Assembly (NCBI GenBank): GCA_035578175.1
Contig: JAQMRL010000001.1
Span: 60,039,553-60,103,552 of the forward strand
Direction: 5' to 3'
Source of the DNA: Catonia carolina
Taxonomy: Eukaryota > Arthropoda > Insecta > Hemiptera > Achilidae
Length of the DNA stretch: 64,000 bases
Shown: in pieces, positions 35,601 to 45,800 of the stretch
Layout: the number at the start of each line of letters is the position of its first letter
Numbering within the stretch: the first letter of the stretch is position 1
Notes under the pieces: generated by a model
The model's database searches: none
Told to the model about the DNA's origin: nothing
What the model saw: the letters and a program-made list of their open reading frames with translations, nothing else
Translations under genes and position numbers: made by a program

Positions 35601-37678
35601 TGGAACAATTGTTCTTCCTGATCATAAACGAAAAGAATACCTTGCTCAGATTAAAAAACGTATGTAATTTTCATGTACTGTGTTTTAGTAATTTAACATT
35701 ATCTTTTTTCCTGTCTCTTTTATCCAGTAATAAAACTTGAAAATTTCAAGTCAGGTACAGAGACAGAAGATTTAATACAGTAGTAAAAATTCATAAGTCC
35801 TGTTTTAGTGCAACATCCTTGATATAGTCTATTTAAATATCTGATAAAGTGATCATAAATGGTCACTATACGAAAACTGATTTTTTTTTAACTTGGTTTA
35901 CTGGTATTTTTAAATGAATGTATTTGACAAATTTTGGTGCATTCTTTATGGTATTTTTACTTTCTCTTGTCTATATGAATATATAGGAAGGAAAGTAGGT
36001 ATTGTTTTCATGCCGAATTTTCAAAATTGAGTTTTCACCGGATAAATATGTTTTCAGACCCCCTGAACCCAAAAACATGTTTTTAGCGGTTGGTCTGTGC
36101 ATGTGTGTGTGTGAACAAAATATCTCAAGAACAGAACATCATACGAAGTTGAAACTTGAAAACTTAAGTTAGGTACCATTAGAGGACCTGACACAAACAT
36201 TTTCTTCAAAATCTGTCAATCGGAAGTAGTAGTTTATTCGAGTCATTTTTTATTTTTTTGCGATTTTCTCAAAAACTGATCCTACGATTTTTTTTTAAAA
36301 TCGTCTCAATTACAATATTTTGTATACTTTACAAGAAAGGGTAGGCGCTATGTCTGTCGAAATCCTTGAGGAGGTTGTTCTCTCGAAGAAAAAGTATTGT
36401 TTTTTTTAAGATTGCAGCCTTAGTAAACATGGATTTTTGAGCAAAAGAGTGTATAACAAAAGTTGTAGACAATTTTTATTTCAATTATTTCTTTGTATAA
36501 TGCTTAGTTAAGTAGTAATTTGTGATTTTCTGTTTTTTTTTTTAAATTTCGGCCGTAGTATGCATTTTACGACAAAAATGTATTTATAATAAAATTGATA
36601 GAAACTTAAAAGATTAAAAAGATTAAAAAAATTTTTGTTTGAATCATTTTTCTCTGTAGAGCCTAATATAGCATGAAAGAGTGATTTTCTGTATTAAGCC
36701 AAACTAAGGTTGGTTTTAATTTTGCATCATTCACTCATGATTAAAATAAGGTTATGTGTTTTGAGGTTAGTTTTTTGTTTATTTCTAATGTATTATTTTT
36801 TTATACTAATATTCGGTTATATTGTTCATTATTTGCATTGGAAAGAGAAAGTTGTGTGAGTGTTTATACCAGATTTTTAAAAATTGTTTATTTTAACACA
36901 AATGCAAGTTAATTTTGTCATTGAACTTTTAGTATAAGCAGATGTCCCCTTTTTTATGAACCATATAAATAATAAACCATATAAACTTCTTCACATGGCC
37001 ATACCATCTTATCCTCATTTTCTCCACCCTCTCCCTCATACATTCCACATTTAGCTACGCTCTAATCTCTGTATTCTTTATTCTATCTCTCCTTGTCGTA
37101 CCCTTTATTGCTGTTGAGAACTTCTTCTCCCCTGCCTGTTACCTACTCCAAATCCTCTCATTCATCCCCACATTTCTGCTTTATACAGCACTGCTGATGA
37201 ATACAACATAATATGTTGTAACTCATGTATTATTATATTCATATATACTATATTATACTTAATTTGGCTTTTTTGTATCTTTTTGTCCCATAACAAGTGT
37301 TATACAGCTTGGCATATATTTCCTCCTTTTTTCAACTGCTTTGTTATCTCTCCATCTATCTTTCCATCTTCTGAAATCTCACTCCTTAGATATTTAGGGA
37401 GTTAAAAATCTAAATTTATAATAGATATATAATTAGATATTGTATTGATTAAGAAACTGTTCATGAAATATTGCAAACTAATATTATAGTTCTATTTTCT
37501 AGGTCATGGTGAACTTCTGACACAATTAAATTCATTGCCAGTAAACACAAAATCAGCCGAAGATCGTCAACAGAAAATTCAATTAAGCCAAGCAATTGAT
37601 TACATGGATTCTGCTGTCAAATTGTTTTCAAAAAATAATCTTCTTATTGATTTAAATCAGTTAAAATGTATGGAATAA
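20699..37678 (+). CDS. ENKD1: Enkurin domain-containing protein 1-like
   Basis: Eight coding exons join with consistent phase: 20699-20705, 23088-23224, 26246-26522, 28157-28381, 29911-30290, 32086-32180, 35538-35659, 37503-37678; 472 aa. The C-terminus (about residues 370-466) is an enkurin domain: RPPGTIVLPDHKRKEYLAQI, then GELLTQLNSLPV and AIDYMDSAVKLFS. Near the N-terminus ENVKKLKLIQ resembles the conserved ENLRRIREIQ-type segment of ENKD1. The middle is Lys/Ser-rich and apparently disordered; human ENKD1 is shorter (about 346 aa). Enkurin proteins bind microtubules and act at cilia or centrosomes. The 7-nt first coding exon (ATG AAA G before GTAAGT) is the least certain part. It is supported by phase and by the upstream ciliary promoter motifs. 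The donor at 28382 (GTCTGT) is weak. A poly(A) signal follows at 37730. Introns carry many transposon relics. Confidence 0.82.
21188..21560. mobile_element. MITE with short TIRs, copy 2 (inverted relative to copy 1)
   Basis: The ends TTTTCAAGGCTGATGAGCTC and GAGCTCATCGACCGTGAAAA enclose the reverse complement of the 2028-2410 element. It lies in intron 1 of the ENKD1-like gene. The short open frames here are chance frames of the MITE. Confidence 0.75.
21795..21945 (-). repeat. tRNA-derived SINE, family C, degenerate
   Basis: The - strand read has GGGTTCAATTCCTGGCTAGG (B-box region) and a tail complementary to AAGTCACATCAACAGTGTGA. It is a fragmentary copy in intron 1 of the ENKD1-like gene. 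Confidence 0.65.
22255..22620 (-). mobile_element. LINE fragment, RTE-like 3' region
   Basis: The - strand translation runs LEGFEMRVFRKMLRILWIGH, VTNIDVLRCMG, then RRKSAYLGH. This is the LEAFEMWxYRRxLxIxWxDxVTNEEVL block of insect LINEs, followed by a stop-filled tail. It is a dead copy in intron 1 of the ENKD1-like gene. Confidence 0.8.
23582..23760 (+). repeat. tRNA-derived SINE, family B, degenerate
   Basis: The head TGGCCTATTGGTGTAATGGT plus CAGCACAATTG is followed by a mutated B box (AGGTTCAATTCAT). It is related to the copies at 24946, 49362 and 53272. Intronic. Confidence 0.7.
24946..25107 (+). repeat. tRNA-derived SINE, family B
   Basis: The head AGGCCAGCTAGTGATGTAGT with GGTCAGTACAACTGGC, a B box GGGTTCAATTCCTG, and the tail CAGAACAGTCGGACATAAA. 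The tail is shared with family A at 50343. Confidence 0.8.
25405..26095 (+). mobile_element. LINE fragment with reverse-transcriptase FADD motif
   Basis: The translation starts MLLFADDQVLIAESEDDLQ, the catalytic YADD-type box of reverse transcriptase. After several stops it ends in an open 3' part, VGKYRKKWEEHLIQMSNDRW, with RGVGRLQKRWAKKLEQ. This is the C-terminal end of an RTE-like element on the sense strand of intron 2 of the ENKD1-like gene. It is internally shortened and inactive. Confidence 0.8.
26990..27120 (-). pseudogene. mariner/Tc1 transposase fragment
   Basis: The - strand translation LLHNNGQPYTARITKDLF then SSGWEKMDHPP matches the HDNARPHxAxxTxxLL...GWExLxHPP block around the second catalytic Asp; here the Asp is replaced by Asn. 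It lies head to head with the next mariner relic. Confidence 0.6.
27240..27795 (+). pseudogene. mariner transposase C-terminal relic
   Basis: Blocks follow in order but in different frames: TGSSTTTMHLNT region (frameshifted HHDNAPAHT), YSPDLALCDFFLFPAMKRDI, KGHQFDNIEAVKKKT, and ELSAISKDDYKKCFEQWKHP ending WDKCI..EYFEGD. The right end finishes TTTTGTGTACCCCCTCGTA, which looks like a terminal inverted repeat. It contains several stops and is dead. It is in intron 3 of the ENKD1-like gene. Confidence 0.75.
29530..29635 (-). repeat. tRNA-derived SINE head, family B
   Basis: On the - strand: GGCCCCGTTGGTGTAGTGGT, CAGCGCATTTGGC, B box GGGTTCGACTC. It looks like a tRNA gene at first sight, but the anticodon arm does not fold and the tail is SINE-like. 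Confidence 0.75.
31310..31800 (+). repeat. Long interspersed repeat family R, partial copy
   Basis: Two degenerate internal subrepeats, each with a GCGGCC..AGTATG block and a long CTATAACTTTTATTTTAAA-type segment, end in CATTGGCAAGAGAAAGTCG and GTGTTTCACACCAGA. The same structure is intact at 39763-40690. The left terminal part is missing. In intron 5 of the ENKD1-like gene. Confidence 0.7.
32390..32660 (-). mobile_element. LINE 3'-end fragment
   Basis: The - strand translation EIRKIRMRFNGHMTKG, then Lys/Asn-rich sequence and KYLKIQKNIKTNQM, resembles the RxxFxGHxxRM...F.....KT..W end of LINE proteins. It is T-rich on the + strand, so the open frame there (32410-32730) is a shadow. Confidence 0.55.
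32755..32870 (-). repeat. tRNA-derived SINE, family B, partial
   Basis: The - strand read GGTTTGATTCCCGATCAGGT, TCTGGCATTTG, then CACCTGCCACCCATCACTGT matches the central part of family B copies at 24946 and 53272. Confidence 0.65.
33081..34427 (-). mobile_element. mariner/Tc1-superfamily transposon with decayed transposase
   Basis: The 1347-bp element has matching ends GGGACCGGCAGAAAAAGTGG and CCACTTTTTCTGCCGGTCCC, with a TA close to each end. On the - strand a transposase can be followed in three frames: N-terminal helix-turn-helix region starting near 34310, TKFGVSRHSSVPSRNAIMRW, then SDEAHFHLSG, a frameshift, KQNFRCWVAENPRSLH, VTVWCAVAKFEVIDPYFYEE, another shift, and WFQQDGATAHTA with SRNGDLSWPAHSSDL. 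This is the common arthropod DUF4817/DDE-type transposase. At least three frame breaks inactivate it. It sits in intron 6 of the ENKD1-like gene. Confidence 0.88.
34740..34880. repeat. Degenerate short tandem array
   Basis: Irregular repeats of TATAACTGGATACTATAAACTA-type units of about 20 bp, with variable spacing, next to the duplicated exon segment. Confidence 0.55.
34862..35068 (+). pseudogene. Decayed duplicate of ENKD1 exon 7 with its upstream intron
   Basis: AAAAAATACAG then ATATCATGCAGAAGTGAGAC aligns with AAAAATACAG then AAGTCCTGCAGAAATTAAAA of the real exon at 35538, and the match continues through GAACACA..AACAT.AAAA.TAATC. The intron just before it is also duplicated: GGGATCAGTGAAAA at 34899 versus GAGATCAGTGAAAA at 35431. 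The copy reads YHAEVRQEHNQNIKS, then loses similarity and reaches a stop. It keeps a plausible acceptor and a donor-like AAAAA/GTAATC whose phase would fit the last exon. Confidence 0.75.
35096..35395 (+). mobile_element. Internally deleted mariner-like element
   Basis: It begins TATGAGGGTCGTTTGAAAAG, a common mariner end, and encodes MDEKEFRVKCC joined to FVTEDETYN, that is, the transposase N-terminus fused directly to the first catalytic block (VTxDET). The right terminal repeat is not found. It separates the duplicate and the real copy of ENKD1 exon 7. Confidence 0.65.
35965..36900 (+). repeat. Long interspersed repeat family R, near-complete copy
   Basis: It starts TACTTTCTCTTGTCTATATG with the hairpin CTATATGAATATATAG, then CCCCCTGAACCCAAAAACATG, a (TG)n run, CGGAAGTAGTAGTTTATTCG, and two internal subrepeats (near 36400 and 36535). 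It ends near GTGTGAGTGTTTATACCAGA. In intron 7 of the ENKD1-like gene. Confidence 0.8.
36960..37200 (-). mobile_element. LINE 3'-region fragment
   Basis: The - strand translation TRRDRIKNTEIRA then ERVEKMRIRWYGHVKK matches the GVTRRDRIRNxxIRxxL...ER....R.RWxGHVxRM block of RTE-like LINEs. Confidence 0.7.
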
Positions 37679-37729
37679 AATATTTACTTGTGATTGTAGA
37701 ACTTGTAAATGGAAAGGAGTGCGAGTTTA

Positions 37730-37735
37730 AATAAA
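37730..37735 (+). promoter_or_regulatory. Candidate poly(A) signal of the ENKD1-like gene
   Basis: AATAAA 52 bp after the stop codon. Another AATAAA overlaps the stop codon itself, so this one is the likelier signal. Confidence 0.55.
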
Positions 37736-37739
37736 AGAA

Positions 37740-39239
37740 AAATAACTTTACATTTTATAATTTCACTTGTTATTTTCATCTTATAGATGAGATTATAATT
37801 ATTTTATCAGAGTACTTAATGTACAGTTTAAATAAAATGTGAGTTTATAGTAATTGTTTTATAACCTGAAGGATTTTAAGATACATATTCATAACAGTAG
37901 TTATTTCTTTAACTTAAGACACCTAATTCCACTTTAATGGAGGTATGTTCTGAATTTGTATAATTTTAACATTGTTTTAGATAAATTTTGGAGGTCTTAG
38001 TTGGGATATTTTTTTAAACCATTTTTATATACCTAAACTAGACTGCCATCTCTGCCAAAAATGATTAGGTGTGCTTAGGGTAATTAATCATTAAAAAAAT
38101 TACTGGAATACATTTAATGGAAGCTCATGTCTGAATTACACAGCTGTAAGCTTTGCACCATTGTCTTATAAAGAGATATCGCGGACAAGGGGTGGATTTT
38201 GATTTCCTTAGTATTTTCAAAACCTTATTGCATTAAAATTTTTTCAGTTGTCCATTTCATACCTATATGTAACTTACCTGTGTATCTAAACACTGTCTCC
38301 AATGAATACCGGAGCAAAACGAATAGGACAGTATTTTTACTTTATCCCTTAATACTGCAGCTCAGGAGACCTCCACATCCTTCCATTTTCATTTAGGAAA
38401 CACAACTTTTCCTGAATAAATGCACAAATCTGCCTGTGGTAGATTGCTCTGCATGTTTATTAGCTTTATTGTTTATTTCTTCACCCTAACCATAAGGTCC
38501 TTCATACTAGATCATTACTAAAACAGTAATGGCTTTGGTAGGTAGGCACAGTGGGCATTACCTACCCAAAATTATGATTTTCCAATCTTATAAATTTTCT
38601 GTGCTATGCTGGTGTTTTCTAACAATTTTAAAAGCATGTAGCATCGTATATCGTTAACAAAAACATTGATTAATTTTGTTTTATTTTTTTCTATGCTTTT
38701 ATTATTGTAGTACATTCATTTATAAGGTAAGATATGATGTACTCAACTATCATATGTAAAACTAATATTATTATCTTATCAAACTCTCCTATATAGGTAT
38801 TTTTAACAGTCGTATTATACTGATTACTGTATATATTTTTTTTTTGTTTATATTATTTTTTTTACTGTTTATATTATTTTTTTTGTAAAAATATATATAT
38901 TATTTCCTTGACATAAAAATCCAAATTATGAATGATATACCTAATAGAAACTGATGTATGTAGGAAACCAAACGTTACAAATAATACAATTCACAAATTT
39001 TCTAATTTCCCATAGATACACAAAATAAACACATATAATAACATGATGGTTATTTGCATATATATAAGTATATATATACAAATAAGAACAAAGAAAAATT
39101 TGATAAAGAAAAAATTATATTAAAGAAGTTGCAACAAAAAATGCATTCAAAATTATGTTCATAAATAGACTAATAAATGAATACTTACAAAAAACTGACC
39201 AGAAAATAAAGAAAGAGTAAACAAAAATGATAATAAATG
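37740..39239. other. Intergenic, very AT-rich, nothing recognised
   Basis: Contains T-rich and (TA)-rich runs near 38830-38900 and 39055. No coding exon or recurring repeat found. The right part may belong to the Penelope relic that follows. Confidence 0.4.
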
Positions 39240-39720
39240 CATCACATACAATTACATAAATAATAAAATAAAACTTAATGTATATGACAAAAATAAATAT
39301 AAACTAGATTATCGACCCCAGTTTCCTATAAAATTTATTTTACAAAATAATAAAATAATGAAAATGACTAAACGAAAAAAAATGGCAAATTTAATTTGTG
39401 GTATCTACAAAATTAAATGTAATGAAATATATAAATATGTACGAACAACCACCACGTCATTCAACAAACATCTACAGAACACTTTTTGAACATCAAAAGA
39501 GGAAATAATAAATTTTCAAATGTAACTGAATATATGCACAGAAATCAACACAAAATAACAGATATTACGAAAAATGTAGAAATACTAGAAATAAATGAAA
39601 AACAATGAAGTTGAGATTTTGGAAAAGACTATCTTTACAAACATGGAAATAAACAGAAATTAATGAACTCACAAATTGAATAAAACAATCTAATTAAGTT
39701 GGCAAGACTGTTTAAAATAT
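39240..39720 (+). mobile_element. Penelope-like element relic with GIY-YIG endonuclease remnant
   Basis: The + strand translation includes KMANLICGIYKIKCNEIYKY, the start of a GIY-YIG domain as found after the reverse transcriptase of Penelope-like elements (usual pattern GIYKIxC..C...YIG.T...F..R..EH). In a shifted frame it continues RGNNKFSNVTEYMHRNQHKI then DITKNVEILEINEK, matching the conserved downstream segment (SNFAxHLxxxNH...N.EILH). The YIG tripeptide and catalytic Arg are lost, so it is inactive. No reverse transcriptase was recognised upstream. Confidence 0.6.
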
Positions 39721-39762
39721 AGATTTATAATCGACTAAATCCTTATATACCATGGTGGAGTA

Positions 39763-40690
39763 GGATTTTTACTTTCTCTTGCCTATATGAATATATAGGA
39801 AGGAAAGTATTGTTTTCATGTCGATTTTTCGAAACCGAGTTTTCACCGGATCTATACGTTTTCAAACCCCCTGAACCCAAAAAACATGTTTTTAGCGATT
39901 GATCTGTGTGTGTGTGTGTATACAAAATATCTCAAGAACGGAACATCGTACGAACTTGAAACTTGAAACTTAAGTTACATACCCTTACCGGGACCCGACA
40001 CGAAAATTTTCATCAAAATCGGTCAACCGGAAGTAGTAGTTTATTCGTATAATTTTTCACTTTTTTGCGATTTTCTCAAAAACTGGTCCTACAATTTTTT
40101 TTAAAATCGCCTGGTTTACTTAATATTTTATTCTCTACAAGATAGGGTAGGCGCCATGTTTGCTGAAATTCTCGGTAAGGCTTTTTTCACGTAAAAACAT
40201 TGTTTTTTCAAGATCGCGGCTTTATTATGCATTTTACCGCAAAAATGTATATAATAAAAGTTGTAGGGAATTTAAAATTCTATAACTTTTATTTCAAACA
40301 TTTTTTGTATAACGCTTAGTTTAGCGGTAATTAGCAATTTTCTGTTTTTTCTCACGAAAAACGTGTGAAAAATCTATTTTTTTAAGATTTCGGCCTTAGA
40401 ATGCATTTTACGACAAAAGTGTATAAAAAAATTTATAGGAAATTAAGAGATCTACAACTTTTATTTTAAGCATTTTTTTGTACAGTGCCTAGTTTAGCGT
40501 GAATGAGCGATTTTCCGTATTTTTAAGCTAAACTGAGGTCGATTTTAATTTTGCGTATTTCACTAATGTTTTTTGAGGTTAGTTTTTTGTTCATTTCTAA
40601 TGTTTTAATACTAATGTTAGGTTTATTGTTAATTATTTGCATTGGCAAGAGAAAGTTGTGTGAGTGTTTCACACCAGATTTTTAAATTTT
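39763..40690 (+). repeat. Long interspersed repeat family R, best-preserved copy
   Basis: About 930 bp. The left end TACTTTCTCTTGCCTATATG has the hairpin CTATATGAATATATAG; then a (TG)n run, and CGGAAGTAGTAGTTTATTCG. Two subrepeats of about 180 bp each follow (near 40200 and 40380), both with GCATTTTAC..CAAAA and a CTTAGTTTAGCG-like end. The right end is AAGTTGTGTGAGTGTTTCAC then ACCAGA. It has no ORF. It ends at a point from which other copies also diverge, so the boundaries are good to about 10 bp. Confidence 0.85.
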
Positions 40691-40834
40691 AATACCTAAT
40701 TAAAATTACTGAAGATGTGCATTTTATGCACCAAAGCGCTATAATTGGTATAAATGTGTTTACCGTATTACTAGTAATAATAAAACTAACATTATATAAT
40801 ATAGAAAAAACCAGCAAATATAGAATAGTTCTTC

Positions 40835-41050
40835 TTCTTCTTACTAATAAGGATTAGGCATAAGCCTGTTCCGAACTCATAAACCATCTTGTACGTCTAC
40901 ACAAACATAAGACACTCCAGCCCATACATCTCGACTACTGCCATTCTTCAAGGTCTTCCCACCTCCCTTCTTCCAACTGGAACATACCGTCACCTTTAAA
41001 GGTATTCTCTCTTCTAGCATCCATTCCAAATGTTGCCTCCATTGATTCTG
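40835..41050 (-). mobile_element. LINE 3'-tail fragment
   Basis: The - strand translation WRQHLEWMLEERIPLKV, then KKGGGKTLKNGS and RLMPNPY, is the familiar WxEHLxRMxxxRIPxxx...GRPxxRW...GLxPNPY end of RTE-like LINEs. Confidence 0.7.
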
Positions 41051-41699
41051 GTAACAATCTAATTTATAGATCTATATAGAATAGATGACTCATGTAATTG
41101 TAAAAGTTAATAAATCCTTTCAGATATCATGTAGGTATCATTATGACAAACTGACAAAAGTGTGCATAGATTGGTGTATTTATTTTGCAACGGACATAAT
41201 AATCATTCATGATAAGCAGATGGATCTATTGACTTCTTCAATCAGATGAGTCATCTGATTAAACAATGAATATGCAAAATTTTGTGTACCGACAATGCAA
41301 TTTCTAAAGCTGCCCCTGCACTAAATATTTCCAAATTGTGTGGATGATTCTTAAGGTGACAGTGTCCAGCTGTTTGCTTACTGTACCAACTGAGACATGA
41401 ATTAGTAGCCACTCTTTATTTGTTGGTCTTCTCTCCTTGTGGGCCTTGTTTGTATTATTCGTAAATCTGTTTGCTGATAATACCTATTAGGTTTTTGGAA
41501 AAGTTTTCCAAGTACGCTGTTATTCTTGAGAGATGCCTCCACACAGCCATTGCTGGGCAACAGAGGTTCTATTCTTTTTTTAATGACAGACTCGCTGTGT
41601 GTTCCCTGGGTCAGAGCTTTTGCTATATAGATACTATCTTTAATTCTGTATTCTGGAAGTTATGGGTCCCTATCATGTGAGACTGTTAAGGCTAAGGTA
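41051..41699. other. Intergenic, nothing recognised
   Basis: One open frame of 69 codons on the + strand shows no recognisable domain and lacks splice or codon support. Confidence 0.4.
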
Positions 41700-41815
41700 G
41701 ACAGTGAAAGGTGATAGCTGTAAATGAGGAATAAAAACATGCTAAACCTGACCACGAAATGAACTTGGCATAGAAGTCAGTAGTTCTGGTCACTGCACCA
41801 TCTATTGGGGGCAGG
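41700..41815 (-). repeat. tRNA-derived SINE, family B, degenerate
   Basis: The - strand read has a tRNA-like head (CAATAGATGGTGCAGTGACC) and a GTTCATTTCGTGGTCAGGTT segment, resembling family B. Confidence 0.55.
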
Positions 41816-42808
41816 GGGGAGGAAACAGGACCAGATCTGGGATGTGGTTAAAGGGAGCAAATGTCCCATGTGGCAAAGTTACCCTTGGTGAAATAAATAC
41901 GTTTGTGACTAAAAAAACTATTACTATAAAGACAAGACTAAACATTTTTAAGAAATTTTGTTGAACCACCACTAACTTGAAGGAAGGGCAAACTCCAAAG
42001 TTACCTAAAAGTGATAAGTCATGGGATGGGTGAAACCCACTTTTCTTTCACTCCTAAGAAAATCCTAGCTCTACCACTGGGTTTTGGAATGCAGGAGCCC
42101 AAATTACATAATCACTGCACACATTACTGTTTGCATAATCACTATGGACATGAACTGAATTTATCCTGTAAATATCTGAGTGAAAGAAACATATGCTTAA
42201 AATTTATAATGTGTTTATAAAATTACTGTTAAGTATTATATAATACAGTTTAACCATAGTTATCTAAAATAATTGGGGTGGACTCATTTTGGAATACCCA
42301 GATTGAATATCATATGAATACGGACACAAGTAATGAAAGGTTACTTTCTTTAAAACATTGCTTTTTTAAACTAACAAAAACTATCTACTTAACTAGGATT
42401 CAATATATTTTAATTGAAATATAAATAAAATTTATTTTTAGACCAACTGTATTTTTTTAAAAATCTGAATTTCTTCTGAACTTTATTAAGTTTTCTGTTC
42501 TGTTAATAAACTTTGAACCAAGTTAAAAATAAATAAATTTGAGAGTACCCAGGAATGGCAACACAATTGGTTCAGTTAAACAAACATGTTATGTTCTAAT
42601 AAAATCATTCTATGCACAAAAATGTTTCTCAAAAGAAATATATAACATAAAAATTTGCGTAACTAAGATGTTAAAAATTGACTTCTATTCTGTAGAACAA
42701 ACATGATAGAAGATAAGGGTACCAATAATTAGTGTTTCTCCTGGGGATTAAGTGCAAGTTTCTCAAAACAGAATCATTTGAAATTAAAAAAAAAGTTATC
42801 ACTAAGTA
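41816..42808. other. Intergenic, nothing recognised
   Basis: AT-rich sequence between the SINE and the 3' end of the secreted-protein gene. An open frame of 69 codons at 42011 has no recognisable feature. Confidence 0.4.
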
Positions 42809-42814
42809 TTTATT
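42809..42814 (-). promoter_or_regulatory. Candidate poly(A) signal of the secreted-protein gene
   Basis: AATAAA on the - strand, 59 bp beyond the stop codon at 42873. It supports transcription of this gene. Confidence 0.55.
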
Positions 42815-42872
42815 TCATATTGCACTAACTAGCGAAAATCAAAAAGTAGTTAACATAAGATATGATTTAAAA

Positions 42873-45800
42873 CTAATTAGTTTTATTTAAACTTAAATTC
42901 TGCATGAGCTGTTTCTTTCCTTCTACTACATGAAACATTCTCTTTCTTTTAAGTTTTGTATTTCTTCTTTTGTTAATATTTCTTTTTTCTACAAATGCAA
43001 AATTATTCTCCACTGTCTTACTTCTTGGCATTGGTGGTTTCATATCAGCAAATATATTAAAATGATTTGCTGGTGTTGCATATTTATAATTTGGATGAAT
43101 TTGTCTCAATAACGAATCTGTTTTACCATCATCATATAGGACAAGCATTTTTGAAGTAGATAGTAGACTTTCTTTAGCTAATAATGCTTCTTTATATTTT
43201 ACTGTAGATGCAATTAAAGTTTCTGATTTAACCCCTTCAGTTTCTATTGCAGTTGTAGTTCTAAAACTGTCATTTGAAGTTGTTATCAGCACTATAGAGG
43301 ATTGACGTTCAGTAATAATAATTGTTGGTCTTACTGTAGTCTTTAAAGTGTGAATTGTTGTTATAATAGGTGGTATAAATGTTGTTCTTTCAGAAGACAA
43401 TGTGATTGAATTAGTAGATATATTTAATTCTGGTTCATGGAATCTTTTAGTTTCTGTTTTCTTTCTAGCAATATCAGCATCAGTAGTTAATAAATAATTT
43501 ATAGCGTCACTTGGGGCTGGTCCGTACTCCCAATTCCATTGCCATTTCCAATTCCAATGAGGCTTAACATCACTTCGTGTCGTTTTTTCATCTCCTTCCA
43601 CAGGAAATTTTCCAAATAGTTGGTCACTATAATTGGTCCATTTACTACTATTTTCTTTATTGTATTTTCTTGTTTTAGTAAAAGAATTAATACTTCTATC
43701 TTTGTTTATTGCTTTATGGAAAAATATGGATTCTTTTCTCAATTTAGTAGATTTGTTGACTTCATTTCCTTTATGATGACCTTTGTTAACATTGCTTTTT
43801 CTAAGTTTACATTTGTTGCTGTCAATTATATTACCGTCTATATCTTCATTTTTATTACAGCATATTTTCTTTGGGTAAAAACCTGTAACACAATATGTTT
43901 TGTTTAAATTGGTCTAAGAAATTAATGAATTAAGTAAGAACTAACTAAAATTTATTTAGTACTTAATTATTTATCACTGAAGGGTATGTTTCGACTTTCC
44001 AGTGTCAGTTAACCATTCTAGATTGAGTTAAGAATGAAGATATTTTAAAGAAAGTAAAGAGAAATTTTTAATAATTGATCAAATTAAAAAACAACAAATC
44101 ATCTGGACAGATATCTATGACTGGTGAAAAATAGGTTGCCACAAAATTGTAGTGGATTCCAGCTAGATAGAAGAAACATGTTCCAGAAAAGAGTGGAACA
44201 GTATTATAAAAATTACGTACAAGCAGGGTCAAAATGGGTCAACAGGGATGAATGTCTGTTTGGGTTTTAAATGGCCTAGTGCCACAGAAGAAACACTAAT
44301 AATAATAATAATAATCTACCAGGTTGGTAAAAAGAGAGAGACCAAAGTTGTCCTAGTGAAGAGTGTTTGTCAGATGATGAGGCTTAGAGACTTGAGGGAG
44401 GAAGACAGGTAGGACAGGGTTGAAGGAAGTTTGGAGGGAGAAATTTCAGAGGGTTTGACTTTCCAGTGTCAGTTAACCATTCTAGATTGAGTTAAGAATG
44501 AAGATATTTTAAAGAAAGTGAACAATTTTTAATAATTGATCAAATTAAAGAACAACAAATTATCTGGACAGATATCTATGACTGGTGAAAAATCGGTTGC
44601 CACAAAATTGTTGTGGATTCCAGCTAGATAGAGGAAACATGTTCCAGAAAAGAGTGGAACAATATTATAAAAATTACGTACAAGCAGGGTCAAAACGGGT
44701 CAACAGAGATGAATGTCTGTTTGGGTTTTAAATGGCCTAGTGTCACAGAAGAAACACTAATAATAATAATAATAATCTACCAGGTTGGTCTAGCAGTAAG
44801 ATTCATTGCCATCATCACCTTATTTTCAGGAACGCACGTTCCATGGTTTAATCCTTGTAAAGGTACTTTTGTACAGATTTGAAAACTAGACAGTGTTTAG
44901 CATTGTATTTTTGTAGTCAGAGTTCAATTAACTATACTTTCTCAGGAATGATCGGCCTGAAGTCTGTACAAGGCTATATCTCATTTTAACACCGTACATA
45001 TCATCTTCATCTCATTGGGTCATGGGGTTGCTTATTGTTTGTAACTGAACAGATTCCAACATACACACATTAGGGATCAAAATAATAATAATAATAATAC
45101 ATAGGTATGTATACATTACACTATGAAAAATGTATACTGTTTACCTTATTTTGAAAAAAAAATTAAATTTTTTGTATTGTAAGCGGTGATAGTGCACCAT
45201 TTTCTAATCTTTGGAGAGAAGTGGAGAAGCAGGTCATTGAGCAATATTTGGTAAGAGCGTGAAATAGCTTTATGTGCGTAGCAGTAATACAGTTGTAATA
45301 AGTGTTGGCAGCACGTTTCCATCTGAGTTTAATGTACAAAAGGTTGTCAGGGTTCCTGCATGCTCTAACTCTTTTCAAAATTTGTCTTAAATAGTCACTC
45401 AGGAATAAAAGGGGGAAAGTGGTATCATGAGCATTAAGGTTGGAAGTATAATATTTTTACTTAATTATTGAAAATCAGGTGTAATTAGTACAGGATGAGT
45501 GTGATGTCTTTTAAAAGGAACAAGGGGTTGGGAAATTTTATGAGGAGTACTCAGTTGTGGCTTGACATCAATCTTGACAAAACAAGGATATGGTTGTAGG
45601 AAGTGTGACTAGACAATTAGTAATGGACAATGGATCTAATGTGAGATCTTGTCTAGGTTTGAAGGAGTTAGCAAATGGGGAAGTGCAGAGGAAATTGCAG
45701 TTAGGATAGCAAGAGCTGCCATAAAACCATCGCACTCTGTGATATGAAGCTGGAATACAATCATGGAGTCGGAATTCAATTGTATAAAGCTGTAATTGTG

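Noticed and set aside
43620..43907. 95-codon + strand open frame with hydrophobic content
   Set aside because: Antisense to the long exon of the secreted-protein gene, which has a signal peptide exon, splice sites and a poly(A) signal on the other strand.
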